Of a DNA stretch of 64,000 bases, positions 17,129-25,796 are shown piece by piece. A model generated the notes under the pieces. It had not been told where the DNA came from. It saw only the letters and a list, made by a program, of their open reading frames with translations, and ran no database searches. This DNA comes from an uncultured Oscillospiraceae bacterium (lineage in GTDB: Bacteria; Bacillota; Clostridia; Oscillospirales; Oscillospiraceae), in the NCBI GenBank assembly GCA_947629795.1, contig CANRFC010000012.1:1-64000 (forward strand), in the 5' to 3' direction. The position numbers and the translations under genes were made by a program. Position 1 is the stretch's first letter; every line of letters begins with the position of its first letter.

Positions 17129-17204
17129 TGGAGCTGGTTGACGGACTTGAACCCCCGACCTGCTGATTACAAATCAGCTGCTCTACCAACTGAGCTAAAC
17201 CAGC
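17129..17204 (-). tRNA. tRNA-Thr (TGT)
   Basis: 76 bases with encoded CCA (17129-17131). The acceptor GCTGGTT pairs with AACCAGC, the D-arm is TAGCTCAGTTGGTAGAGC, the anticodon loop reads TTTGTAA (anticodon TGT, reads ACA), and the T-arm is GGTTCAAGTCC. Confidence 0.95.
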
Positions 17205-17242
17205 AAGTCGCTCACCCAAAAGGTGATGCGGAAAAGCCACTG

Positions 17243-17263
17243 TACCAACTGAGCTAAACCAGC
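17243..17263 (-). pseudogene. tRNA-Thr 5' fragment
   Basis: 21 bases identical to the 5' end of tRNA-Thr (17184-17204), in the same orientation, between the tRNA promoter and the intact tRNA-Thr. The remainder cannot fold as a tRNA. It looks like a recombination scar in the tRNA array. Confidence 0.75.
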
Positions 17264-17287
17264 ATGGGCTGTCCAACAGCAGGACTT

Positions 17288-17316
17288 ATTTTAGCAGAAC
17301 AATAGGAGGTTGTCAA
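17288..17316 (-). promoter_or_regulatory. Promoter of the tRNA operon
   Basis: Leftward consensus TTGACA (17311-17316), 17-base spacer, extended -10 TGC-TAAAAT (17288-17293). Confidence 0.8.
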
Positions 17317-17490
17317 GAAGAAAGTTGTACGTTTTTTGGGGAATTGGGAAAAGGGGGACTCTCCCGGCCCTCCGGGACGCTCAGGCGGCCCAGCCCACCG
17401 CCTGGTGCCGGCGGTGCCGGGGGGAGATCTACCGGGGCGCAGGGCCTCTGTGCCCGGCATGCTTACGAGAAGAGGAGGAGACAGACCGAG

Positions 17491-17718
17491 ATGAAGCTGA
17501 AGGAGCTGGCGGTGAGTTACCGCATCCAGGCCGACGCGCTGCGCCACCGCATCCAGTTGGTGGAGGAGCTGCCCGCCCGGACCCGGGAGGAGGAGATGGT
17601 GAAGACCGAGCGGCTGCGGCTGCTGGAGGCCATGCGCCGGGATGTGCGGGACATGGCGGTGATCTGCGAGCGGTACTATGACCGGAGCTACCGCCGGAAT
17701 GAGAGATACTGCATCTGA
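17491..17718 (+). CDS. Small helical protein of a sigma-like module
   Basis: A 75-residue, mostly alpha-helical charged protein (MKLKELAVSYRIQADALRHR...), ending in an RSYRRNERYC-like tail. GAGGAGGAG lies about 10 bases before the ATG. Small proteins with the same style (a helical hairpin followed by YYxRSYRRN) precede the short sigma-like protein in many Clostridia, often near mobile elements. The function is unknown. Upstream, 17310-17490, is open in another frame and contains a CxxC..CxxC stretch (WCRRCRGEIY, LCPACLR), possibly a decayed zinc-ribbon gene of the same module. Confidence 0.65.
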   Translation: MKLKELAVSYRIQADALRHRIQLVEELPARTREEEMVKTERLRLLEAMRRDVRDMAVICERYYDRSYRRNERYCI

Positions 17719-17736
17719 TCAGCAAGGAGGGTACAC

Positions 17737-18060
17737 ATGAACACACGGTATCGCAGGGGCGGCATCTATGCCGCCGACATGGCGCACTACGCCAGGATGC
17801 TCTCGGAGGAGAACACCAACACCGAGGAGCTCGATCGGGTCAAGCTGGCCCTGTGGCGCTGTCTCCATGAGGACATCACCGAAAAACAGCGGCTCTATCT
17901 GCTGCTCTACTACGGCGAGGGGCTGAACATGAGCGAGATCGGGGAGCGCTTCGGGGTGGACAAGTCCACCGTCTCCCGGACCATCAAGCGGGGGGAGTCC
18001 CGGCTTCGCCGGTGCCTGCGCTATGGGGCCAAGCGATTTTTGCTGGCCGAGGAGGGTTGA
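17737..18060 (+). CDS. Sigma-70 region 4-like DNA-binding protein
   Basis: A 107-residue protein with a C-terminal sigma-region-4 helix-turn-helix (LNMSEIGERFGVDKSTVSRTI, about residues 66-86) followed by KRGESRLRRCLRYG. The N-terminal half (YRRGGIYAADMAHYARMLSEENTNTEELDRV) is typical of short sigma-like proteins found in integrative elements and prophages of Firmicutes. There is no region 2, so it cannot be a full sigma factor; a regulator role is likely. It follows the 75-residue helical gene by 18 bases with AAGGAGG before the ATG. Confidence 0.8.
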   Translation: MNTRYRRGGIYAADMAHYARMLSEENTNTEELDRVKLALWRCLHEDITEKQRLYLLLYYGEGLNMSEIGERFGVDKSTVSRTIKRGESRLRRCLRYGAKRFLLAEEG

Positions 18061-18085
18061 AAGATCCTCCGATCTGTGGTACGAT
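18057..18085 (+). promoter_or_regulatory. Promoter of the HAD phosphatase gene
   Basis: TTGAAA (18057-18062, overlapping the stop of the previous gene), 17-base spacer, TACGAT (18080-18085). Confidence 0.5.
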
Positions 18086-18129
18086 AGGCCCAAATTCGCC
18101 AAGGGGCGGGGAGCAAAGGAGAGAGGATC

Positions 18130-18774
18130 TTGAAGTATCGCGCGGCGCTCTTTGATTTTGACTACACCCTGGGGGACGCCACCGAGTCCATCTACGAGGG
18201 CTATTGCCACGGCCTGACGGAAATGGGCTATCCCCAGCCTGAGCTGGAGGCGGTGCGGCGGACGGTGGGGTATATGCTGGAGGATGGCTTCACCATGCTC
18301 ACCGGGGAGGCCGACCCGGCCCGGCGGCAGGAGTTCCGCCGCCTGTTCCAGCAGCGGGTGGACGGGCGGCAGGCCCAGATGACCAGGCTCTTCCCCGGGG
18401 CGGCCGAGCTGCTGGAGACCCTTCGGGCCCACGGGATCAAGACCGGCATCGTCACCAGCAAGCGGAAGACCACCCTGCTGACCATCCTGGAGCGCTACGA
18501 CCTGGAGCTGGACTTCACCGTGGGCGGTGAGGGGGTGGAGAGGCCCAAGCCTCATCCCCAGGGCCTTCTCATGGGTATTCAGGCCCTGGGCGCGGCCAAG
18601 GAGGAGGTCCTCTACTGCGGAGACACCCTCATCGACGCCGAGACCGCCCAGAATGCCGGGGTGGACTTTGCCGCCGTGTGCAACGGCATCACCGGGCCGG
18701 AGGCGTTTGAGGCCTTCCCCTACGTCCACATTGCCCCCGACCTCCCCGAGCTCCGGGCCTGGCTGGGGCTCTGA
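18130..18774 (+). CDS. HAD family phosphatase (phosphoglycolate phosphatase-like)
   Basis: A 214-residue cytosolic phosphatase. Motif I FDFDYT has nucleophile D9 and D11, motif II is VTSKRK, the Lys is in VERPKPHP, and motif III is CGDTLIDAETAQNAG. The cap is the small alpha-helical type (about 18-85). Such enzymes remove phosphate from phosphoglycolate, beta-phosphoglucomutase-like or nucleotide by-products; the substrate cannot be told. The start is TTG 18130, placed by AAAGGAGAGAGG; no in-frame ATG lies nearby. It is transcribed alone. Confidence 0.88.
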   Translation: MKYRAALFDFDYTLGDATESIYEGYCHGLTEMGYPQPELEAVRRTVGYMLEDGFTMLTGEADPARRQEFRRLFQQRVDGRQAQMTRLFPGAAELLETLRAHGIKTGIVTSKRKTTLLTILERYDLELDFTVGGEGVERPKPHPQGLLMGIQALGAAKEEVLYCGDTLIDAETAQNAGVDFAAVCNGITGPEAFEAFPYVHIAPDLPELRAWLGL

Positions 18775-18796
18775 GGGTATATAGACCGGAAAAAGT

Positions 18797-18829
18797 GCTC
18801 CCCTCTGCGGAAAACCCGCAGAGGGGAGC
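18797..18829. terminator. Bidirectional terminator
   Basis: Perfect 14-bp stem (18797-18810 with 18816-18829, loop AAAAC), T-run to the right and A-run to the left. The degV stop codon lies within the right T-run. Confidence 0.92.
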
Positions 18830-18834
18830 GCTTT

Positions 18835-19725
18835 TTATGCTTCCCGCCGGGTGCCGAAGTGGCACACCGACATCATGTCCGGGCCCACGTGGGCGCCGAT
18901 GATGGGGGAGATGGGCACGGCCACCACCTGGGTGCCGGGGGGCGAGACCTCCTCCACCATCCGGGCCAGCTCCCGGGCCTCTTCCGGGCAGCCGGCGTAG
19001 TCCAGCCAGACCAGGGGGGCGGCCTCCCCGAAGTCCAGATGGGCCCGGTAGAGCTCCACCATCCGGGCGATGGAGCGCTTGCGGCCCCGGACCTTTTCAA
19101 AGACAGACAGGGAGCCGTCGGGCTGGATGGTGAGCATGGGCTTGATCTGGAGCTTGCCCCCCAGGAAGGCCAGGGTGGGGGAGACCCGGCCGCCCCGCTT
19201 GAGGAAGTCCAGATCGGCCACGGTGAACCAGTGGTTCACGTTCTGAGCGTGCCCCTCCAGCCAGGCGGCATTCTCGGCCAGGGACATGCCCTTCTCCCGG
19301 TTGAGGGCGGCCTGGAGGGCGAAGAGCCCCTGGCCGCAGGCCGCCGAGCGGGAGTCCACGAAGCACAGCCGCCGGTCTGGGAAGCGGGCCTCCAGAGCCG
19401 CCTTGGCGGTCATGGCATTCTGATAGGTGGCCGACATCCCCGAGGAGAAGCAGCAGTAGAGCACATCCCGGCCGGCCTCCAGCTCGGGGGCGAAGAGCTC
19501 TTCATAGACGAAGGGGATGATCTGGGTGGTGGAGATGTCCACCTGCTCCCGCAGGGCGGCGTAGAGCCTGGCGCAGATGGCCTCCCGCTCCGGCTCAACC
19601 GGGGAGAAGGTATGGATGGTGCCCTGGAGGATATACTCCATGGGTACGCCCCGGATGTGGTGGCGGGCGCACAGGTCCGGGGGAAGGTCGGCAGCGGCGT
19701 CGGTGTAGATCACATAGTCCTCCAT
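18835..19725 (-). CDS. DegV family fatty-acid-binding protein
   Basis: A 296-residue DegV protein (FakB-like), which presents fatty acids to the FakA kinase for phospholipid synthesis. The family markers are IYTDAAADLP at the N-terminus, VDISTTQI (the Thr-Ser region binding the carboxylate), CCFSSGMSATYQNA, VDSRSAACGQGLF, FLKRGGRVSPT and a final IIGAHVGPDMMSVCHFG. Length is as usual. GAGAGGTAAGCC precedes ATG 19725. fakA is not within the window. It is transcribed alone toward a shared terminator. Confidence 0.9.
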   Translation of the reverse strand: MEDYVIYTDAAADLPPDLCARHHIRGVPMEYILQGTIHTFSPVEPEREAICARLYAALREQVDISTTQIIPFVYEELFAPELEAGRDVLYCCFSSGMSATYQNAMTAKAALEARFPDRRLCFVDSRSAACGQGLFALQAALNREKGMSLAENAAWLEGHAQNVNHWFTVADLDFLKRGGRVSPTLAFLGGKLQIKPMLTIQPDGSLSVFEKVRGRKRSIARMVELYRAHLDFGEAAPLVWLDYAGCPEEARELARMVEEVSPPGTQVVAVPISPIIGAHVGPDMMSVCHFGTRREA

Positions 19726-19744
19726 GGCTTACCTCTCTTTCTAT

Positions 19745-20010
19745 ATTATGTAAACTAAAGTGGGGACGCACGACCAATATTATGTCAATTAAAGGGCGCG
19801 GCGGAGGGGAGGATGAAAAGCGGACAGAAGAGTAAAAGTGCGGGAAAAAGAGCAGAAAATGCAGGGGTAAGGGCAGAAAATGCAGGGGAAAGAACAGGAA
19901 AAGCAGGCAAAAGAGCAGGAAAATGCGGAGGAAAGGCGCGAAAGACGGGGGAGGGAAGTGGCAAGGGGAGTGCGCGGAAATTGGAATTATGTAAATTTCA
20001 TTATGTAAAC
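19745..20010. repeat. Repeat-bearing intergenic region
   Basis: Four same-orientation copies of ATTATGTmAA lie at 19745-19754, 19779-19788, 19986-19995 and 20000-20009, bracketing a purine-rich minisatellite (about 19806-19978) built on AGAAAATGCAGGGG-like units with a period near 18-21 bases. The open + frame through it (KRAENAG-type repeats) has no ribosome site and is treated as non-coding. Confidence 0.6.
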
Positions 20011-22623
20011 TTAATCCTTCTTGCCGGAGAAGAGGGAGGTGATGTCGGACCAGATGCCCTTGAAGAGGTCCACTACACGCTGCCAAAAAGTTCGGTTATC
20101 TGTCTCTTTTACGGTGTTTTCCTCGGTTTCGGCCTCCTTAACGGTGATCTCCTGGGTGCGGAGGATGTACTGGATGCTCTCCGGCGTGCCGTTTCTGGAG
20201 GAGGTCATGGACACCGCGGGGGCCTGAGAGTCCATGTTTAACAGGGTATCTACTCCCCCGGTATGGGTCTCCCACTGGTCCTCTACCAGGCCGTTTAAGG
20301 TCTCCTTGGCCCCCGAGATGGTGCCCGTCTGTTCCAGGCCCACGGTGGAGCGGCGGAGGGCTTCGGCCAGGGCGGAGAGGGTCTGGTCGGTGCCGGCGTT
20401 CAGGTTGGGGCCGGAGGACTTGAGCAGGTCCTCGGCGCTCTGAAGGGCGGTCTTCATGCTGCCCAGGGCGGTCTGGAGGGAGCCCGAGGCGCTCTGGAGC
20501 TCGGTGAGGGTGCCCTGGAGGGTGGGTTCGTAGGTGTTGACCACGGTGTTGAGGTCGGTGAGGTCGGCCAGGGCGTCGTCGCAGACCTGGGTGAGGTCAT
20601 CCACGATGGCCCCGATGCGGTCCAGGTCGGAGAGGGTGAGGGCCCCGGAGCCCTCGTACTCCTTCATGGTCTTCAGCAGGTCCCGGCACAGCCGGGCCAG
20701 GTTGCTCAGGTCGCCTCCCATGCCCGAGTCCCCCACGGTCTCCACCAGGTCGGACAGGGAGCCCATCAGGTCGGCGGTGGGCTTGGTGAGGTTGGTGATG
20801 AGGCTGTTGACCTCATCGATCTTGTCATTGACACCGGGGAGAACGTATTGGTTGATGGAGGGGATCAGCTCGTTGACCTGGGTCATCTGCTCCAGCTGCT
20901 TTTCCATGGCGGCCTCGCCGCCCATGCCCTGGACGGTGTTCCAGAACTCATCGGCCTGCTTGGCTTGGGTAACGGCCCCCTTGCCCACGTCGGTCTGGGC
21001 TTTGAAGAGCTCGATATCCTGGGCGGCGGCAATGGCCCCGGCCTGCTCCTGGGTCAATTGCCCAGCGGCCACTGCTCCGGCCAACTGCTCGGCGGTCATT
21101 CCCATCATGGCGGTGGCCTGGGCCGTGGCGGTAGTCTCATCCAGTCCCGTTTGCTTAAGAGCGGCAATCAACTGCTGTTTTACACCGGCTTGGAATTGGC
21201 TGAAGGCACCCAAGATGATGAAGTCCTGGAAGGATGTGTTTTCAGGAAGGGAGCCTTTGCTGGCCTCATATTGGCCATGCAGGTTCTTTACAGTGTTCCA
21301 TTGGGTCTTGATCTCATCGGCGTCGGTCATGCCGCCCACACTGATGGGTTTCAGCTTTTCCAGAGCCGATATCCCCTTCGTGGCGTCCAGACGGCTCTCC
21401 AGGATGTCCAGGCGGAACTCCAGGTCCTCGGTCTCGTCCTCCAGGTCATCCAGCTGGTCGGCCAGGCTCTTGGAGATGTCGGTGGCCCGCTTGTTGTAGC
21501 TCTCCACGTCCCCCAACAGGGAGCGAAGGACGGCGGTGTCCTCCTGGAGGGCGGCCACGGTGTCCCGGGCGGCGCTGAGCTGGGGGGTGAGCTCCAGGGC
21601 GGTCTGGTGCAGGCCGTTGACCGCCTCCACCGTGTCGGTGACCGCCTGGGAGGCTTCGGTGAGGTAGGGGTCCATCCGGCCCAGGCTCTGGGTCAGGCCG
21701 TCCAGGCCGGCCAGGGCGGCGTCGGTGCTGTCGTAGACCTGGCCCTTGCCGGCGTTGACCTGGGAGCGGGCGGCGTTGAGCTTGTCCAGGCCGTTGGCGG
21801 TGGCGTTGAGGGAGCCGGACATGCCGTTGAGGGTGTCCAGGATGACGTCCAGGCTCTCGTCAATGGCGTCCAGGGAGTCCTTTCCCTCCTCCTTGACCTC
21901 CCGCAGGTCGGCGAGCTGGTCCAGCTGCTCCAGGGTGGCGGGGACGGCCAAGAGCATCAGGCCGGAGAACTCAAAGGAGTCCATGCCCACCCGGATGGCG
22001 TAGTGGTCCTCCTCTCCCGGCAGGACGGCGAAGAGCACGGCGCGCAGGTTGCCGATGAGCTGGATCTGGGCGCCGGGGGCCTCCAGGGAGGTGAGGTCGT
22101 CGTCATTGAAGACGGCGGCGGCCATGAGGACCAGGTTGGTCTTGAAGTACTCCCCGGCGGCGGGGTTGGGGGTGGCGTCCAGGTCGATCTCGATGAGCCC
22201 GGTCTTCCCCGCCAGGTCCTCGGCCCGGGCGGGGGCGCCGTTGAGCTTGTAGGACACGGCGATGCGCCAGGGCAGCTCCTCAAAGGGCCGGGCGGTGTCG
22301 GCCTGGAAGAAGAAGCGGTCGGGGGCCTCCCCATCGCCGGAGAAGTCGAAGGTCACGGCCCCGTCCTTCACCGCGGCCTGCCGGCTGTCGGTGAGGTTGG
22401 TGACGGCGTCGTAGGTCCCGTAGTCGGTGAGGGAGGTCCTGCCGTTCAGGCGGTAGCTCTTCACCACGCTGCCCTGGGTGAGGGCGCCGTAGGGGTCCAG
22501 GGTGGCGTAATAGGTCTCGTCATAGGCGGCGGGGAGCTCATAGGCCCCGGCGGGGAGGAGGACCGAGGCCAGCATGCAGGCGGTGAGGGCCAGGGCCCCG
22601 GTGCGCTTCCAGAAGGTTTTCAT
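20011..22623 (-). CDS. Exported coiled-coil protein, YhgE/Pip-like
   Basis: About 870 residues. A signal peptide spans 1-28 (TFWKRTGALALTACMLASVLLPAGA). Residues 30-220 form a beta-rich domain; residues about 230-800 are long helical, coiled-coil segments with repeated LDxLxxL spacing, the layout of YhgE/phage-infection-protein-like partners of MMPL transporters. A final amphipathic helix (FWQRVVDLFKGIWSDITSLFS) could tether it to the membrane. It lies 26 bases after the MMPL transporter gene, so it probably works with it outside the membrane. GTG at 22626 is an alternative start. No substrate can be given. Confidence 0.75.
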   Translation of the reverse strand: MKTFWKRTGALALTACMLASVLLPAGAYELPAAYDETYYATLDPYGALTQGSVVKSYRLNGRTSLTDYGTYDAVTNLTDSRQAAVKDGAVTFDFSGDGEAPDRFFFQADTARPFEELPWRIAVSYKLNGAPARAEDLAGKTGLIEIDLDATPNPAAGEYFKTNLVLMAAAVFNDDDLTSLEAPGAQIQLIGNLRAVLFAVLPGEEDHYAIRVGMDSFEFSGLMLLAVPATLEQLDQLADLREVKEEGKDSLDAIDESLDVILDTLNGMSGSLNATANGLDKLNAARSQVNAGKGQVYDSTDAALAGLDGLTQSLGRMDPYLTEASQAVTDTVEAVNGLHQTALELTPQLSAARDTVAALQEDTAVLRSLLGDVESYNKRATDISKSLADQLDDLEDETEDLEFRLDILESRLDATKGISALEKLKPISVGGMTDADEIKTQWNTVKNLHGQYEASKGSLPENTSFQDFIILGAFSQFQAGVKQQLIAALKQTGLDETTATAQATAMMGMTAEQLAGAVAAGQLTQEQAGAIAAAQDIELFKAQTDVGKGAVTQAKQADEFWNTVQGMGGEAAMEKQLEQMTQVNELIPSINQYVLPGVNDKIDEVNSLITNLTKPTADLMGSLSDLVETVGDSGMGGDLSNLARLCRDLLKTMKEYEGSGALTLSDLDRIGAIVDDLTQVCDDALADLTDLNTVVNTYEPTLQGTLTELQSASGSLQTALGSMKTALQSAEDLLKSSGPNLNAGTDQTLSALAEALRRSTVGLEQTGTISGAKETLNGLVEDQWETHTGGVDTLLNMDSQAPAVSMTSSRNGTPESIQYILRTQEITVKEAETEENTVKETDNRTFWQRVVDLFKGIWSDITSLFSGKKD

Positions 22624-22649
22624 CACAGTGCGCTTCCTTTCCTTGTGAT

Positions 22650-24857
22650 TCAGTGGGTCTCCGCGTTCCGGGAGACGGGGACGGCTTGGGGCTCTTCCGT
22701 GGCCTCGGGAGCCTCTGGGACCTCCGTGACCTCCACGGCCTCGGGGGCCCCGATGGACGGGGCATCCCCGGCGGGGAGGGCCTTCCCGGCCTTGGGGGTG
22801 CGCCAGTGGAGGGTGGTCTTGTTGATGAGGGGCTCAAAGACGCACAGCACCGAGGGCAGGATGAAGATGCTCACCGCCGCCGAGATGATGGCCCCCCGGG
22901 AGAGCATGAGGCAGATGCCCCGGACGATGTCCATGGTGGAGATGAGGGCCACCCCCAGGGTGGCGCAGAAGAACACCAGGGCCGAGGTGAGGATGGACAG
23001 GTCGGCGGAGGAGGCGGCGTCCCGGATGGCGGCGAACCGGTCTTTGCCCTTCTGGAGCTCCTCCTGGAACCGGGTGGTCATCAGAATGGCGTAGTCCACC
23101 GTGGCGCCCAGCTGGACGCAGCTGATCACCGTGGGGGCCACAAAGGCGATGGCGGTGCCGGTGAAGTAGGGGATGCCCTGGTTGATGTAGATGGCCAGCT
23201 CGATGGTGGCCACCAGGAGCACCGGGATGGAGAGGGACTTGAAGGTGATGGCCACCAGGAGGAGAATGGCCAGGATGGAGAGGTATCCCGTGACCTTGAA
23301 GTCCACGGCGGTGGTCTCGATGAGGTCGGCGGTCATGGCCCCCTCGCCGGTGATATACCCCGCTGGGTCGTAGCGGTGGACGATGCCCTTCAGGGTCTCC
23401 ACCTGCCCGGACACCTCGTCGGAGGCGGTCTCGTAGGAGGAGTTGACCATGAGGAGCTGATAGCCCCCCTGTTTGAGGATGCTCTTCACGCTGTCGGGGA
23501 TGAAGAAGTCGGGGATGCCGGCGGGGAGGAGCTTGTCGTAACCCAACACGCTGGTGACCCCGGGGACGGCCTCCAGCTCCTCGGTCATGGCAACCATGTC
23601 GCTGTGGCTCACCGAGTCGTCCATGACGATGAAGTGGGAGCAGGCCATGTCGAACTCGTCCTTGAGCTTTTTGGTGGCTACGATGGAGGGCATATCCTGG
23701 GGCAGGGCCTCGTCCATCTTGTAGTAGACCTGGGCGTGGTTGCTGGCGTACACCGCCGGGAAAAAGAGGAGCAGGAAGAGCACCACGAAGAACCTGCGGC
23801 GGCGGAGGATGAAGCCGTTGACCTTCCCCATGTCGGGCCGGAGACAGGGGTGGCGGTACTTCTGGATGGCGGAGTCCATCTGCAGGAGGATGGCGGGGAG
23901 CACCAGCACCACGGTGGCCACCCCCAGCACCACCCCCTTGGCCATGACGATGCCGATGTCCTTGCCCAGGGTAAAGCGCATGAAGCACAGGGCCAGGAAC
24001 CCGGCGATGGTGGTCAGGGAGGAGCCGGAGAGGGACTTGAAGGCGGAGACGATGGACACCGCCATGGCGTCCCGCTTGTCGGCATAGTTGCGGACCTCCT
24101 CCCGGTAGCGGTCGAAGAGGAAGATGGCGTAGTCCATGGTCACGCCCAGTTGCAGTACGGCGGCGATGGCCTGGGTGATGTAGGAGATCTCCCCCAGGAT
24201 CAGGTTGGTGCCGAAGTTGTAGAGCACCGCCAGGCCGATGGACAGCAGGAAGGCGATGGGCTGGAGCCAGGAGTCCATCATCAGGCTCATGGCTACCAGG
24301 GACAGGGCCACGGCCAGGAGGATGTACAGGGGCAGCTCCTTGTCGATCATGTCCCGGGTGTCCCGGATGAGCACCGAAAAGCCCGCCAGGAAGCAGTGCT
24401 CGTTACACAGGGCGCGCACGCTCCGGATGGCGGCCATGGTCTCCTCCGAGGCCCCGGGGTGGTCGTACTGGACCAGCATCATGGTGGCGTTGCCCGAGAA
24501 GAACATCTCCCGCAGGTCCTGGGGGATCATCTCCTGGGGGAACTGGATGCCGATGAGGTTGGACACCCAGATGGCCCCGCTGACGCCGGGGACCTCCTCG
24601 ATGCGCTCCGCCAGCTGGTTGGAGTACTCCGGCGGCATGTCCTCCACGATGAGCATGGTGGTGGCCGCCATGTGGAAGGGCTCCTCCAGCAGAGCCTCGC
24701 CCCTGGTGGAGTCCAGGTCCTGGGGCAGGTAGGTCAGGATGTCGTAGTTGATGCGGGTGGCGGCGGCGCCCAGGATGCTGGGGATGAGCAGCAGCACCGC
24801 GATGGTCACCACCAGCTTGGGCTTCCGGGTCAGGCCCTTGGCGATTTTTTCCAGCAA
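22650..24857 (-). CDS. MMPL/RND family transporter
   Basis: A 735-residue inner membrane transporter with two repeats of one helix, an external loop and five helices (12 in total). The proton-relay-like segments AAVLQLGVTMDYAIFLFDRYREE and SCVQLGATVDYAILMTTRFQEE each hold the paired Gly and Asp-Tyr typical of MMPL proteins. The C-terminal 40 residues are Pro/Glu-rich and cytoplasmic. Such proteins export lipids, siderophores or peptides. The start is TTG 24857 (LEKIAKGL). It is the first gene of a pair with a large coiled-coil exported protein and is divergent from a two-component system that may regulate it. Confidence 0.9.
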   Translation of the reverse strand: MLEKIAKGLTRKPKLVVTIAVLLLIPSILGAAATRINYDILTYLPQDLDSTRGEALLEEPFHMAATTMLIVEDMPPEYSNQLAERIEEVPGVSGAIWVSNLIGIQFPQEMIPQDLREMFFSGNATMMLVQYDHPGASEETMAAIRSVRALCNEHCFLAGFSVLIRDTRDMIDKELPLYILLAVALSLVAMSLMMDSWLQPIAFLLSIGLAVLYNFGTNLILGEISYITQAIAAVLQLGVTMDYAIFLFDRYREEVRNYADKRDAMAVSIVSAFKSLSGSSLTTIAGFLALCFMRFTLGKDIGIVMAKGVVLGVATVVLVLPAILLQMDSAIQKYRHPCLRPDMGKVNGFILRRRRFFVVLFLLLFFPAVYASNHAQVYYKMDEALPQDMPSIVATKKLKDEFDMACSHFIVMDDSVSHSDMVAMTEELEAVPGVTSVLGYDKLLPAGIPDFFIPDSVKSILKQGGYQLLMVNSSYETASDEVSGQVETLKGIVHRYDPAGYITGEGAMTADLIETTAVDFKVTGYLSILAILLLVAITFKSLSIPVLLVATIELAIYINQGIPYFTGTAIAFVAPTVISCVQLGATVDYAILMTTRFQEELQKGKDRFAAIRDAASSADLSILTSALVFFCATLGVALISTMDIVRGICLMLSRGAIISAAVSIFILPSVLCVFEPLINKTTLHWRTPKAGKALPAGDAPSIGAPEAVEVTEVPEAPEATEEPQAVPVSRNAETH

Positions 24858-25067
24858 GACGCTTCACCTTCCGGGGTCAGAGTTTTCGTTCGGGCCTATC
24901 TTAGCGGCGGCGGGGGGCGAAAGTCAACAAATTGGCCCTGCCTTTCATAAAGGTTCATTTTTGGGACCGGCTTCATTGTTTTTCATAGCCTTTCCCGCCC
25001 GGATGTGGTATGATAGCACCATCAAAAGGCCCCGCTTTGGGGCAAAAACAGGAAGGAAGAGACCTCT

Positions 25068-25796
25068 ATGGCCGAAAAAGAACGGGTGCTGCTGGTGGAC
25101 GACGACGTGTCCATCCTCCTGCTGGTCTCCGACGTGCTTACGGAGAAGGGACTGGCGGTGACCACCGCCCGCTCCGGCGAGGAGGCCCTGCAGCTCCTGG
25201 AGGAGCAGTCCTTTGACCTCATCCTGCTGGACATCATGATGAAGGGCCTCAGCGGGCTGGAGGTCTGCCGCCGCGTCCGGGGGGTGGTGGACTGCCCCAT
25301 CCTCTTTCTGAGTGCCAAGGACACGGTGGAGGATGTGGTCAAGGGCCTGGACCTGGGGGCCGACGACTACCTGGCCAAGCCCTTCAACCTGGAGGAGCTG
25401 GCCGCTCGGGTGATGGCCCACCTCCGCCGCCAGGAGCGCACCCTGCCCAACCGGGGCGAGCGGGAGGAGCCTATCCGGGTGGGGGAGATCGTCTGTGACC
25501 CCGCCAGCATGTCGGTGACCCGGGCGGGGGAGAATGTGAGCCTGTCCACCAGGGAGTTCCAGCTTCTCCACTACCTGATGAAGAACGCCGGGCAGACCCT
25601 CTCCCGGGACCGGATCTTCCACGACGTGTGGTGTACCGACTACGGGGACATCTCCACCGTGGCCATCCACATCAAGAACCTGCGCACCAAGCTGGACCCG
25701 GACTGGCGGTATATCAAGACGGTGTGGGGCTCGGGGTACCGCTTTGTCACCGAGAGCGCCTACGCCGAGGAGGAGGGGGAGCGGCATGGAGCGTAA
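25068..25796 (+). CDS. OmpR/PhoB-type response regulator
   Basis: A 242-residue two-component regulator. Receiver domain 1-120: acidic DDD 11-13, phosphoacceptor D55 in LILLDIMMKG, and Lys in YLAKPFN. A winged-helix DNA-binding domain follows (about 140-235), with LSTREFQLLHYLMKNAGQTLSRDRI and IHIKNLRTKL. It overlaps the kinase gene by 11 bases. A weak extended -10 TGG-TATGAT (25009-25014) lies upstream. Divergent from the MMPL operon, which is a candidate target. Confidence 0.95.
   Translation: MAEKERVLLVDDDVSILLLVSDVLTEKGLAVTTARSGEEALQLLEEQSFDLILLDIMMKGLSGLEVCRRVRGVVDCPILFLSAKDTVEDVVKGLDLGADDYLAKPFNLEELAARVMAHLRRQERTLPNRGEREEPIRVGEIVCDPASMSVTRAGENVSLSTREFQLLHYLMKNAGQTLSRDRIFHDVWCTDYGDISTVAIHIKNLRTKLDPDWRYIKTVWGSGYRFVTESAYAEEEGERHGA

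Noticed and set aside
16925-17257. 110-codon + strand frame over the tRNA region
   Set aside because: It reads through the complements of tRNA-Tyr and tRNA-Thr and the terminator repeat.
17310-17681. Frame with a CxxC..CxxC zinc-ribbon-like stretch
   Set aside because: The apparent AGGAGG upstream belongs to the leftward tRNA promoter region, the start is TTG with no spacing and the frame overruns the 75-residue gene. Mentioned only as a possible decayed gene.
19813-20241. + strand frame with KRAENAG-type repeats
   Set aside because: Generated by the purine-rich minisatellite; no ribosome site or promoter and it runs into the antisense of the coiled-coil gene.
20848-24950. Long + strand open frames (748 and 765 codons) opposite the MMPL and coiled-coil genes
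   Set aside because: Mirror frames of real genes; repetitive Gly/Gln/Val-rich translations without domains.
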